Source: Phialocephala subalpina (lineage: Eukaryota > Ascomycota > Leotiomycetes > Helotiales > Mollisiaceae). Taken from it: a stretch of 64,000 bases of DNA. How positions within the stretch are numbered: the first letter of the stretch is position 1; every line of letters begins with the position of its first letter. The translations under genes were made by a program, and so were the position numbers. The notes under the pieces were generated by a model. It had not been told where the DNA came from. It did no database searches and worked only from the letters and a program-made list of their open reading frames with translations. The stretch is from contig FJOG01000002.1 in the NCBI GenBank assembly GCA_900073065.1, positions 1,244,652 through 1,308,651 on the forward strand, in the 5' to 3' direction. Shown here piece by piece: positions 24,527 through 36,004 of this stretch.

Positions 24527-25182
24527 GATGGTATGGGACATTAAGGAGTTGGATATTTGATTTTAGCTTGCATAGCGTCGGGATGGAAGGTCGGGGATAA
24601 AAAAAATTTGCTACCTATACCCTTTGTCTTATTCTATGCATCTTATCATTTTCCAGTTGATTCAATGGCGGTCATGATCCTCGGCCTAACCGACGAGTAC
24701 TTCCCAAAAGGGGTTTCATCGCAATTCTTCCACAGTATACCCCTTGATCATTTGTCTAGCTCTCTAGAATGTCCTAATATTTGACAGCCAATAAGACTGA
24801 CCCAAAAGTACGTACTGAAGACATGGTTGGATGGCATGGCAAACTAACATAGCACCAAGGGGGTACACACTGCCGCTTCTTGCACGAAGTTCTCCCACTT
24901 CCTTCGTCGCCTGCATATTGGGGTGATAATCCTCGAGCGTCGAGGAGTGATGAATCAAGATGTCGGGCCTTACGGTGGAAGACTTCGGGTTTCGCAAGGG
25001 TGTTGGATGAAATTTGGAGCGATCGAAATGACGTTTCGTAATAAGGGCAAGAAAGTACTTTCGAAGGCACTGCCTTCGAGGTTTGAGGGCCAAGGAGACT
25101 GTCGTAGCTAGGTATAGCCTCTGCGTTCCTTTCTTTATGCATACAAAGTGCCTCCAACATTCAATTTTGTGTGCAGAAGACT
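24527..25182. other. Intergenic region
   Basis: About 650 bases downstream of the transporter. Several overlapping minus-strand frames exist but none has an ATG start with protein-like composition. Nothing supported. Confidence 0.4.
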
Positions 25183-25629
25183 TCACATGATTCTCCCAAC
25201 TGCATGGCCCTCAACTTCGAGATTCGAGACCGATTGTGTGCCGTTTTCAATCCACCTTCCCTTCTTCGCAGGAAGCCATAAGCTCATCGAGAGTTGGAAT
25301 CGCTCTGAATCAGATCTGTTAGCGGTTGTTTCGAAGCGAATACGAGGTATACGATTCAGGGGTAGACTTGTCGAGATTCGGGTCGGCGGAGATGGTTTTA
25401 CGTAGAGGATATATTGATTGCGCGGACCATAGTATCTCTTGAGCCCTTCACCTGAGTCCTGACCATAGCCTAGATTGTTGGTCATATAAACGTTGTAGTT
25501 TTCCTGAGTGATTGTTCCATCGGCTCTGAAATCAATGTCCCAATGATCTCCTTGTGAAAGCCGTAGTGTTGTTTGGGCTAAGGTCTCTTGCGCAGTAGCA
25601 GATGTAGTGAAGGCGGGAGATATCGTCAC
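25183..25629 (-). CDS. Possible hypothetical protein, 5' end unresolved
   Basis: An open frame of 148 codons reading minus, with balanced composition (LSQGDHWDIDFRADGTITQE, YGPRNQYILYVKP). It begins with GTG rather than ATG, so an upstream exon is needed; an AG just before 25630 could be the acceptor. No domain recognised. It could be the 3' exon of a small gene or a decayed one. Confidence 0.35.
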   Translation of the reverse strand: MTISPAFTTSATAQETLAQTTLRLSQGDHWDIDFRADGTITQENYNVYMTNNLGYGQDSGEGLKRYYGPRNQYILYVKPSPPTRISTSLPLNRIPRIRFETTANRSDSERFQLSMSLWLPAKKGRWIENGTQSVSNLEVEGHAVGRIM

Positions 25630-26178
25630 ACCTTACTGATTCGAATGTGCTGACTTGGCTGGGACAATAAGATGATTGTTATTAAGAGTTTGGTAGCTGT
25701 CTTTCAGTGTTGTTTCTAGTGGTCGTGGTTGTGGTTGTGGAAGAGAAGTTGAAGGAAGTTGACAAGGAAGATGTATGTTGGTGTTTATTCTTTGACTATG
25801 AGTTGATTGATTGGATGATCTCTAGATTTTCTTTAGGATCTGTGAATACGATGGACACATTCACCGAAGGTAGTCCGGCTTTTTGTTCAGGTGTTAGCCA
25901 GGTTCCTTGTGTCTGAGGAAGACTTATTCCACATACCTTTACACCAAGCATAACTTCGGCCATCTCGCACTTTTATTTAGAGACCCTACATGGGTATTCG
26001 TGACAGTCATCACTTTCCTTCAACTCTCGCTCGTTTTCGCTACTCTCGTGAACGCAATTTCGAAGGACGACAGCTCGTGCTGCAAGGAAGCCATTACTAC
26101 AGTGTAACCTGATCATATGTTAGTTCGCCATTTATATGGCATCCAACCAGATCTTCGATACGTACTTTTTGACCTCTC

Positions 26179-26721
26179 TTATTCGCTGTTGGATTCTGGG
26201 ACATTGAAAGAGCTAGACATATAATTAGAGGGGTATACTGTAAGGCGGATAATATCTGTTGGACCAGCATTGACTCGCCGCATATGTTTCCTAGCGTGTT
26301 CGAACACCTCAAGGTCTTCTAGAAGGGGGATAAAGGCCAATCCTGCTTGCATGCGAGGGTATCTGCCAAAAAAGTCATCAGCAGAGGACAAAGGGACACC
26401 GCTTGAAGGTTTAGGTGCATACCCATGAGGAACCTTTCGAAGTACGAGGAAGCAGATGATGTGACTTGAGGATGAATATTACCTGACCGAGTATTGTGCT
26501 GCAGGAATAACGTGCTGTTCACTTCCCTGTGGGACCGATCTTGGTTTGTAAAGTGGGAATGTATCCTTGGTTGGAGGAGGAATTGAAGGTAAGATATAAT
26601 AGAAAGCGGCAAAGGTTGAAACCGAGCAATATCTGAGATATTTTGAAGTCAAGAGACTTTTTGAATACGTGCTGATGCTGGTGGTAGGAAAATATAGCCT
26701 GCTATCTCCCCAAAGTCCCAC
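26179..26721 (-). CDS. Possible two-exon hypothetical protein, 5' end unresolved
   Basis: Exons 26721-26483 and 26362-26179 are linked by a 120-nt intron with a GTAATA donor and a TTTTTTGGCAG acceptor, and the join keeps phase. The product reads through VPQGSEQHVIPAAQYSVR into YPRMQAGLAFIPLLEDLEVF and ends PESNSE. No in-frame ATG is seen in the first exon, so the start lies in another exon or has been lost. No family recognised. Confidence 0.4.
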
Positions 26722-27198
26722 TTTTCACGTGTGTTGGTCCGTCCCTTCCTTCCCCTCTTCGATTTGTTTGTGTTTTTCGCAACTTCAACCTCTAAACCTC
26801 ATCATCAACTGAAGTGTGACCAGAGCTACTCGAATGCCCTCATCAGAAGAGGACGGCCGAGTACAAGAACCAGACTTCTTGTTTTAAACCTTGCCTAGAT
26901 CAACGCTCTACAACTTTCCTTCACTCCTTCTCGATCGCCCTTAGATTTCTCAAACCACACTACACACACTTTCAAGCAACCCACAGCTACGCCAAAGACC
27001 TATACAATACCATCCGCCCTCCTCACTCTAACATCCCCGATCAATCGCAAGAAATCCGATTGTCCTGAACCGATAGGGACATTAACGATACGATTCAAAG
27101 GCTATTGACTAGTTGGGGCTTTCTGCGTTAAAATCGGCTTTCGCCACCTCAAGGGGCTTCTCAAGATATCCGCGAAGCCAACCAGGACGAAAGTAACC

Positions 27199-27823
27199 AT
27201 GTCGTATTGCGATTATCAAACAAGTACTGCGTATAATCCTTGTAAGTACTGAGTAGCGTCCTGTGGCCGATGTACTAATACCTTCGGTAGCAACGTTGAG
27301 TCTTCCAGAGTTGAGGACTAAGCTTCGCGAAGCCAAACTCGAGCTGTCCAGAGCTCAATCCACATGGCGTCAAATGGCACAGGACAACCGTGCTGCTGGA
27401 CAACATGAACCTGAGTTTGAGGAGTTAAGAGCACCCATCAGGGCACTTAAGTGTGCTATCGAGCGAAGAGTACGTTACCTTGGACATACAACGCGAAGGC
27501 ATTGTCACTAATTGTTTCAGGCTAGAGATATGCGCGGAGCCGTATATACTTGGACCGATAGAGAATATGTTGAAAACTTTGAAGGAGGACGAATGGACTA
27601 TACACATCTTGAGGACAAAGCCGCCCTGGAACACCTGATTAGAGCCTTTGAGAACGCCCAGCCGTATAATCACCCACCTCCAAGTGACTTGATTCGCTTG
27701 GTTGCCACCCTAGTCAATAGCGGACATTACGCAACTCCTTTGGCGGATCATCAGTACATCCAAAATCGTATGCGTACTCGCAAGGAGAACGCACCAAAGG
27801 ATCCACGGTTTGGCCGCGCTTAA
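27199..27823 (+). CDS. Coiled-coil protein of the FExG-D family, paralogue a (174 aa)
   Basis: Exons 27199-27241, 27291-27469 and 27521-27823 join in phase; introns have GTAAGT/GTACGT donors, and the first has a TACTAATA branch site. Residues 18-60 form a charged helix (LRTKLREAKLELSRAQ). After the second intron comes a conserved-looking block: YVENFEGGRMDYTHLEDKAA, then LIRLVATLVNSG. The same two blocks, with an intron at the equivalent place and phase, occur in the genes at 28744 and 43509, so these are paralogues. Function unknown; soluble, no signal peptide. Confidence 0.7.
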
Positions 27824-28743
27824 TTACCCCAACCTCTGGGGACAATTTAGGGCTTGGTTTGGTTGCCAATAGAGATGACCGCTTAAATCGCTTAAGAAAG
27901 GGAGGATTATATCGACACAAACAAAATATAGCAGGATGGTATAGCTTTAAAGGAGGTGGACGCGCAGTAGAAGAGCTCAATAGGTGGGGAAGAGGGCGGG
28001 AAATGGTGTGTTTAGCTCTCTGAGCATAGTCACTAAGACCTAGATTGGGGTTTTCACATTAGTATAGCCAGCAAAATTAGTACCTTCAACCCCCACATCA
28101 TTTCTGGAAGATTCACTGATCTCCTGCTGAAAGTGACATCTTTCGCTGCCAAATACTGTCTCAACTTCAAAGGTTGACTTGGTGCAATTCACCGAGTGCT
28201 TCCACTCCGCTAGCGTGAATTGGAAAGGATATAATCTCCCGACTTTCAACTTCTGCGACTTCTAACTTCTGCGACCTCTAACTTCTTTCCTTAATCACAA
28301 CTATTCGACACTTGATTCCTAGCGTCAACGCCATTGAGAACAAAGTCTGCGGAGGTGCGCAAGAAGTTAATAAGCACCTAGCTTTTTCTACCGCACCTGT
28401 GTGCGCCTCAAAGTCTTTGTCTTCTCTCAAACAACTTCGTGGACGCTTTGCGCATCTTCAAGACACCGCCAGCACATGCGCCACCAGGTATCAAGCCGCA
28501 CCTGATCCACTGGCCAGTCAATATGTGTAAGAATCTTCCCACGAGTCCTGACCCGGGGCGTCCAATCTCCCACCTCGCCTGGACTTTCTAGAGCCCACTT
28601 TCTGTGAGCAAGGACGATGGTTGGCTACTACTAGGAGACTCGACTTTATGCAATATCTCAACCTAGCTCAACCCCTTTGATTGTCCTTGACACTCTGGGA
28701 GATTATAAACCATTTTCCTGGCATCTTACTAACTTTTGCCCAG

Positions 28744-29891
28744 CTTCCCAAGACGTCGCCTTCCTGCGCTCGCAGCTCGAGCAAGCAGAGACCCTTCTCA
28801 AGACCACGCGCAAGACCGCAGAAGAGAACCATCAACGCCTTACCAAGGAACTCGCAGCCAGCGATGCGCAAGATAGCAAGACCCTCATTGAATGCGAGAA
28901 TACCGTCAGCACCATCAAGAAGCTCATCGAAACCGAGGTAAGAAGCAGCCGCCCCCTCGGTCTACTCCTCCAATACCTTATTGACAACCAAAAGTTGCGG
29001 GAAAGTCGCGCCGAAAACCTATCCGCCGACGAGAAGATCGATCGATTCGAGAAGGGTAACATGGATTATGTTCTGTTCCGAGAGCGCGACAATATCTCGG
29101 CCTTGAGAAATTGCTATGAAGAATGTTCGAAGGTCGCGCCGACTGCTGTGGAGGTGTCCCATATCGCTGCGTTGATCTGTGCTGGTTGGATCAAGGCTCC
29201 GGAGGAGACGGAATACTGGAAGGAGCGTGGTGAGCAGAAGGTCTCTCCAGGCTCTCCTCCTTACGCCCCAGGGGAGGTACGATTCAACCCATCATGTTCC
29301 CCAGTGTCGAGAGGACGAACTTTTCGAGACAGATCTCCGGGCTTTGATGGGACATTGCGACACCGTCGAGATGGCCGCTCCTTGGTCGTTCCTTCCTCAC
29401 CACAATACTTGGGACGCAGAGCTCCTCGCAGAACCGGTGGCGAGAGTCCAAAGAAGTTTTCGCCTACATCTCCACAATTCAATCCATTGGCCCCAGCTTA
29501 CGGTTATGGACCAACTTCTCCAGTCCCAGACTTCAGTGTCTCCCCTTCAGTCCGCATTCCAGATAAAGTTCCAGACTTCAGCTTCACCTCCCCAACCCTA
29601 AACCCCACTCCGACTTATCCTCCAGGGCTCGATTTGTATAGTCGAGTACCAGGTTGGGGAACCTCAGCCGCCTCAACCGGTCCCACCATGTTCACTCCTC
29701 AATCATTCACAAACGCTGGTACATCCAGCGGTCCCATCGCAAACGGCTGGGGAGGAAGGCAGCGCGCCTCGAACGTCCGGACGACCTACCGACGGTGTAT
29801 GGCCCCATCAAACAGCCCTCCCATCTTACCTCCGCTCGGCACTCCCACCTCCCAATACCTCTGGATATGCACCACCACCTGGAGCTTTTGA
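28744..29891 (+). CDS. Coiled-coil protein of the FExG-D family, paralogue b, with Pro-rich tail; 5' end unresolved
   Basis: The frame follows an acceptor (TTTTGCCCAG) at 28743. It runs as a heptad-rich coiled coil (DVAFLRSQLEQAETLLKTTR), is split by a stop-free 57-nt intron (28938-28994, GTAAGA...AAAAG) at the same position as in paralogues a and c, and then shows SADEKIDRFEKGNMDY and IAALICAGW. A long Pro/Ser/Tyr-rich tail follows (GYGPTSP). The first exon is uncertain: the upstream open stretch 28312-28530 lacks an ATG. The 3' end is also doubtful, because a second frame across 29800-29920 is equally protein-like and leads to a canonical GTGAGT intron. Confidence 0.55.
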
Positions 29892-30540
29892 TGGCTAGGG
29901 TGGTTATCCGAGCGGTTGGTGAGTGTCCCCGACGGTTACATTGCTTATCTAAAGTCTTTCCGAATAATTCCTTGCGTTCTGCGTTGATTTTGCCTTCTTT
30001 CCCAGGTCTCGATTCTCGCTTGATTTTCCAGCGTGGCGTTGTGGCGCAGCCTCGGTCAGCAGCTGCACGACAGCGAAAAGTGGTTGCAGCCCTGCATGCG
30101 GGAGGCACATTATATTGGTTCCCGGCATTCCAGATTTCTTCTTCGATGGGGGATTTTCCAGATGGGCGAATGAAAATATTCGCCGAGATAGATGGTGGTG
30201 TGGGGGAGCGGCACGACGGGAAGGATGGGAGCTTGGCGCGCATGGATTTTCCAGAGTGAGCGTTTGTTCCTGGATTGCGATGAAGGAGAAAATAGAAAAA
30301 TAAAAACAGTAGATAGGTAACGCAATTACTGATTTGCACCAAAGCAAGACCTGAGACGTGATAATTTGCAAGGTGAAAATTGATGAACGAAGCATTATCA
30401 TTGAACAATAGCAAATGGTATCCAAACCTCCTTAACCCCGCCAAATCTAGCAATTCTCGCCGTCTCGAGGAGGGAAAGTAATTACTCCTATCGTATGCCG
30501 CCGTATATATTTCGTCGAACTTGTATCGTCTACGTGGTAG
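29892..30540. other. Intergenic region or 3' exon of the preceding gene
   Basis: A strong intron-like structure (GTGAGTGTCC at about 29921 to TTCTTTCCCAG at about 30006) lies here, followed by an open plus-strand stretch to 30259. It may be a 3' UTR intron or an extra coding exon of the 28744 gene; the frames do not decide it. Confidence 0.35.
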
Positions 30541-31381
30541 TCATGTTGAGCTCCGCATAATTGATTTCTCCAAACTCCGAGCTATTGCAGGAATCGAAGT
30601 CGTCTGCCCCCTGAATCTACAATCAGCAAGTGCGCAGGTATTTGGTCCTTCTGAAGGGAATCCTACCTTCGTTGTAGGAATGGAATATCTTTCTGACGCC
30701 AGATCTAGCTCCATATCTCTACTTTTATTCGCACCACTCGTTAACGATAGCCTTTCTTCATCCTTTCCCATCTCTGCGACCTCGTATGAGCAGTCGTTAA
30801 GTGTATCGTAGGCTTGTTTCAATGTCGGTCCAGCGGTCTTCACCATCTTCACCACCAGCTTCATGTGCGATACGAAGTCGTTCTGCATAGTGTTAGCTGA
30901 CATGCAGCTGTTTGTGGTGTAAGAACTCACAACTTGTGCCAAAGTGAACGATTTCCTGTCTGCTCTTGTACTTCCTTCCTTCTGCCGCCTCTCGCAATCG
31001 TTTCGCATAGCTGATATGATACTGGCTTGTTTGTTGAACGGGAGGGAGCCGACTGCCTTCTTCTCGACATTGCTAATAGAGGTGAGTTGTGCTTCTCCGA
31101 GTTGTACTGCTTTGTGTTAGAATATCTCGCAGATTCGGAGTAAGCACTGTACCTAGGCTGTTAAAGGCCTCTGATCTTGCTCTGCGATTCTTCTCCAAGA
31201 AATTCTCTGCCCCGATCACCGTCTCTCTATTCATAACAACAATATCCGGAAGTGGAAGGCTTCCATTCAACATGCCTCGAACTGTATCCTCGACTGAAAA
31301 AAAATGTCCGAAGCATCTCGATATCTCATCGAGGGTAGCTGCGATGCTCTTCCTGTCACTTGATGCCTGTGATTTGCTCAT
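30541..31381 (-). CDS. Hypothetical protein (248 aa, three exons)
   Basis: Exons 31381-31153, 31106-30931 and 30882-30541 join in phase. The second intron is 48 nt with a GTGAGT donor and a perfect GCTAACAC branch site. The start is the first ATG (MSKSQASSDRKSIAATLDEI). The protein is mostly helical and polar (FLEKNRRARSEAFNSLG; VSHMKLVVKMVKTAGPTLKQ) with no signal peptide or membrane span. The gene structure is strong but I do not recognise a family. Confidence 0.65.
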
Positions 31382-32317
31382 GATGAAAGACAAGATTGCT
31401 TCAGAAGATTGAAGTAGATAGTGAAAGATAAGATGAAAGAAGCTCGAGGTCTCAGCTTCTAGGAACTGCGGGTGCTCACTGCTTATGGTTTTCGGGGTCC
31501 TGTGTCTGGTAAGAGGTGGGACGAGGCTGCGCCGCAGTACCCGTTCGTTCAACCCCGCCACCCCAATCGTCGGAAGCAATCGTTTAGGCGCCACAAATGA
31601 ACTGATTGGGTACTGTACGCTCGCATCAGACCTAATTGGTATCTTTGGTGGGTGGGGGCCTGTTTTCGTTCGCTTCTGCAAGTATCAGCGAACCTTGATT
31701 TATATTTAGAGGGTTGCTTGCGACCTGCCAGTTCTTCTTCACATGCCCCCACTGTGCCTGGCCCTGGATAGATAACGTTCGGCCACTTTTCTAAGCGGCT
31801 TGCATGCCTTGCATGCATGAGATCGTCTCTATGGTTCGAGGAAAGTGAAGATATTCTGTAGAAGAGCGAGAAGAGAAGCGTGGCAGGACCAAGCCGTCAC
31901 CGAGGTCTGTCAGGCCCACTGGAGTAGCTTCAACTTGACGGTTACCTAGGCAGAACATGGCTCTGACCTAAGTCAGCGGGTAGAGTCAGCGCTCTTGTAT
32001 TGCGTAAAGCTGGATGTCGTTGTAAGATTGCGGGAACACAAGGGAGGACAATTGGATTTCAGGTGGGCTCGGTCAGTGGACCAATGAAATTCCGAGTAAA
32101 CTCTTCTCCGCCTCGGAAGAGCCTTTCCCAATTGAGCTTAGGACAGCCTCGCTGACAAGGCTCACTTACTGACACCATCCAATGTCCGTGCTGCAGCTTT
32201 GTGAAGCTGACAAAAGGGGTATCGAAAGCAATTACACCACTTCTGTCAATGCCCTCGACCTAAAAGCACTCTCTGCAAGCCTTGAACAGGATCAGCCAGG
32301 TCCGGACACACTTCACC
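31382..32317. other. Intergenic region between divergent genes
   Basis: 0.9 kb upstream of both the 30541-31381 gene (minus) and the GST-like gene (plus). It must contain both promoters. No specific element identified. Confidence 0.45.
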
Positions 32318-33394
32318 ATGGCTTCTGCATCAACGTTCAAGGATGGAGCTTGGCATGGCCTAATCCAGTCGGACGGACAGTTTCCACCAGAGAAAGCGAG
32401 ATATCACCTTTATATCGGTCTGCGAAACCCTTCAGAAACTCTTGATGCCCGCTGACTTGTGTGCCAGGTCTATTTTGTCCCTTCGCACATCGTGCAAACC
32501 TCATTCGACACTTGAAAGGTCTTACAGATCTTGTTGACATCTCCATCGTGAAGCCATATCCGAAAGGCGATGACAAAGGCTGGCCAGGATGGCAGTTTCC
32601 CACGGCAGATGATCCATACGAAGGTGCTACTGCAGACCAGCTATTTGGAAGCAAGTACATGCACGAAGTATACTTCAAGGAGAAAAAGGACTACGAGGGA
32701 CGATACAGTGTGCCAGTAGTTTGGGACAAGAAGACAAACCAATTGGTCAACAACGAAAGTCTGGAGATACTACGGAATTGGAATGCCGGATGGAACTCCA
32801 TACTGCCAGAGGAATATGCGAAACTCGACTTCTACCCAGAGAAACTACGAAAGGAAATCGATGGGATTGGACAATGGATGCAGGCAGACTTGAACACAGG
32901 AGTGTATAAAGCTGGCTTTGCTCCAGATCAAGCAACATACGACAAGAACGTGGTACCAGTATTTCGAGCATTGAATCGACTGGAAGAGCTGCTGTCGAAG
33001 AATGGAGGACCATATGTCTTGGGTTCTGAGTTGACCGAGCTTGACATTCGCCTCTACCCAACTCTCATCAGATTCGATACCGTCTATGTCCAGCACTTCA
33101 AGTGCAATCTTGGAACCATACGGCATGACTATCCACTCTTGAACGAGTGGATGAAGAACTTGTATTGGAACGTGCCTGGCTTCAAGGAGTCGACCGACTT
33201 CCGCCACATCAAAGAAAATGTGAGACTTTCCGGTCTGGCATTACAGTGATTGACATATCTTGCAGTATACCAAGAGTCATGGAGACATCAACCCGAAGGC
33301 TATCACTCCAATGGGACCCATTCCTGATATCGAACAAGGTTTCGAAAAGGATTGGAGTAAGTTGAGAGTTGGCAAGGTTGCTTTGCCAGAATGA
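32318..33394 (+). CDS. Glutathione S-transferase, glutathionyl-hydroquinone reductase (Ecm4/Gto-like) type (326 aa)
   Basis: Exons 32318-32417, 32468-33219 and 33266-33394 join in phase. The active-site block is LFCPFAHRANLIRHLKGL with Cys37 as the nucleophile, the form seen in Ecm4/xi-class GSTs (usually CPWAxR; here Phe replaces Trp). SVPVVWDKKTNQLVNNES is the cis-Pro and glutathione-binding strand, and the C-terminal helical domain includes GGPYVLGSELTELDIRLYPTLIRFD. These enzymes reduce glutathionyl-hydroquinones in the cytosol and help in quinone detoxification and stress. Length and domain order are normal; the gene looks intact. Confidence 0.92.
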
Positions 33395-33634
33395 AACCCG
33401 CGTTTTGCCAATGAAAGCCATTCTCCAGCATGTTTGAAGCTCTCGAATGTGCTCATTCATTGGTGATATAAGAAGAACCATGGAGCGCTCTCAGTCGAGT
33501 GACTAAGACGAGTGCATTTATCTGCTTCACATGAAATTGAATTTACCTGTCCTTGAAAACCCGGCAGCCATACCCAGTGCGAATTCTCTTCCCTCTCACA
33601 ACTTCCTTATTTCGGCGTCAGTCCGCAATCCGTG

Positions 33635-34831
33635 ATGGCTTCTTGGCTGGACGTAGATCAGACAACTAGTCCTACACGTGTTCTTAAGAATGCACCGATT
33701 CATCATTCAATAAGGGTCCCTTCAAGGAAGGCCGCCGTCAAGATATCGCCGAATCTCAAGACTTTCAACCAGGTACCATCTACTAGTGGCACCAACAAAA
33801 GCCTTGTCGAGCTTGCTAGGATGGTAGATATCGTCGTGTGAAAACGCCTCAAAGAGGCGAAAGTTGTTTGGACGAGCAAGGATGCACTCCCCCCCGATTT
33901 CTATAACCCCATTTTCGCTACAGAGGATGGTATTGAAGTGCTGTGCTCTCCGAAGTTCAACAGTTGCAAGTCATCAACGTGCGTTTGAATCAATTCTCCC
34001 TCGCCAAAGAAGAACTTCACATCGCAATGAGCGCAGTCCATAGCCTTGAAGATCGACTTTCTCATCCTGAGCTTGCGAGGTTGACCAGCAAGGGGCATGC
34101 AGCGCGTCGCCGGATCGCCTCATATGCATGGGTAACCCAGGGTCGACAATCACAAGACAACTAATTTCGCATATGCCAGAGATGAAGTTACCGGACTCGC
34201 AATTATGAAGGATGTGCAAGTGGCCATAGCCTTGCGTACGGAGGCTGCGGGGAAAAAGGTCCAAGGCAAGCCACCTCGCTCCAACCTCCAGCAGCAGCCC
34301 CGTCAAGCACCCACTCCGGATCACGCCAAGTCTACCGTTGGCGGAAACACGAAGTCTATGAAGACGCAGGCTCCAAAAGAAAGCAACTCGAATACGCATC
34401 AATTCTCTCACGTCCCAACTCTTGATCTCATCAGAGAGAAGACTGATGACCTGTTATTTTCGATTTTATGGATAAGCAAGCAAGCTAGATTCTATCAAGG
34501 CAAGGATGAGGAGGGTCGCCTTCTACTACGAAAGAATGTCATCAAGCTTGGCACCATATTCGAGGCACCTCCAGAAGAGCAAACATTCCCCGTTTGCATG
34601 TCATCAGATGTTTCTGTTGCTACCAGACTGAAGGAACCAAGCGAGTTCGCACAGTCTCGTGGCTCTCAATATCCAAATGAGTATCCTGGCTGCCAGGCAA
34701 TATTCGATCGATTTGGGACCGGAAAGCCTATTAACTCAAAAAGCATCTCCAATCCCCGACACCCGAGGTCCCAGAGGCTATTCCTGCACCCCGACATCCC
34801 CAAGATACGCAAATCGAAAACCCGCTATTAG
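33635..34831 (+). pseudogene. Broken hypothetical gene in three frame segments
   Basis: Three protein-like segments follow each other: from ATG 33635 to a TGA at 33839 and on past it in the same frame (KRLKEAKVVWTSKDALPPDF); a shifted frame from about 33940 (SEVQQLQVINVRLNQFSLAK); and the original frame again from 34181 to 34831. A possible intron (GTAACC...GCCAG, 34120-34179, branch CTAAT) lies before the last segment but does not restore phase. One stop plus at least one frameshift suggests a decayed gene; an unusual multi-intron gene is the alternative. No domain recognised. Confidence 0.45.
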
Positions 34832-35409
34832 ATGACCCTCAAGCCACTGGGTCACACCACTCTCAGTTGGTCCAGCAGTGCTGCTGGTGCTTGAGAACGC
34901 ACAATCGGCAGAAGAGGCGCGTCGACCCAGGGCTCAGCTTTCCCAGATCATACATGATAATCCCGATAAAGACATCAACCTCAGACCGTTTGTCTGATCT
35001 TCTCCACAACTATTCTGTTAGCGGTTTCATTGACACTATGGTTTGTGTCTGTTTGTGTTTAGTCCAGCAAATCCATTCATGTATCTATTAGTTGTTAGGA
35101 TTAGCATGGATCACACGATTTCACTTCTGATATCTTCAAATGTGAGAATAGCATCGCCTCCAACGCCTTTATTGTCATTCCGTGCTCTTCATTATTGTTC
35201 ATTCAACTCAAAATTGAGTAAGTAGACTTCATTCTTAGAAGGCTTGAATGCTGTCCGATACAATCTTAATCCTTTTCGGACCCGCCTTAGACGCCTTTGA
35301 CCACCCATCTCCTCCGACAACTTAAGTCCCGCTCCGTCCCCGGCTTCTGCTGGCTCCCCACCATGCCCGAAGGCCCAAAAATCTCGGCAATAAATACAAT
35401 CATCTTCAC
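34832..35409. other. Intergenic region
   Basis: About 580 bases with no supported gene on either strand. Confidence 0.45.
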
Positions 35410-36004
35410 TTAACTACCTACAAGCTCGTGTACACCGGGTGATTTCTGGTCTACGAAAGCACTTGGCACATCCTTGATGCTCTGCCTATACTTTGCTAGT
35501 GCGGACAAACCCCCACCGCTACCAAGCTTTTCTTCCTCCTCCACGGAAAAGAACTCTCCCAACGACTTGGTCATATCTTCCAAGGCTTTCCCTCGCCTGA
35601 CTACACGCAACCCTGTACTCTCCTGTAAACACTTTCGACTCACCTAGTCCATCGAAATCAAATGCATCTCTCGCTACTACCAAAGGTCAAGCTTTGAGGA
35701 CGTCTTGCACCCTTATCCTACGCTCTCTAGGCAAGACGTTATGAATGGTTGCTGGGTCAATTTTTGGTTCCGTGAGAGAAGCACTCGACGACTCCCAAGA
35801 CCATTGTATCGTATCCCGTCCGTGATTTCCAATAACTTCGCTCGCCTTTCCAATCAGAAGCTCAAAAAGCTGAGTGAAAAGAGCTCGATTCTCGTTGAAC
35901 GACATCTTGTCAGCCACGGCCCAAACCCAAGCTACCTTCACAATATCTTCCCAAACGGGCTGAATGTTGATGCTTCTATATTGGTACGGCCCGAGTCTCG
36001 ACAA
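35410..36004 (-). pseudogene. Decayed hypothetical gene
   Basis: Reading minus, a protein-like frame (MSFNENRALFTQLFELLIGK, ending RIRVQDVLKA) stops at a TGA near 35687. A second frame carries on with LDLW, two consecutive TAG codons, REMHLISMD, another TAG, then SRKCLQESTGLRVVRRGKA and KYRQSIKDVPSAFV to 35410. No GT-AG intron joins the parts. A frameshift plus three stops indicate decay. The original family is not recognised. Its 5' end overlaps the 3' end of the next minus-strand gene. Confidence 0.5.

Noticed and set aside
24557..25160. Overlapping minus-strand frames as a gene
   Set aside because: No consistent splice structure joins them, and the starts are not ATG in suitable context.
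29707..30453. Minus-strand open frame of 248 codons
   Set aside because: It lies antisense to the Pro-rich paralogue and its 3' region; composition is a mirror of the plus strand and no domain or good start is visible.
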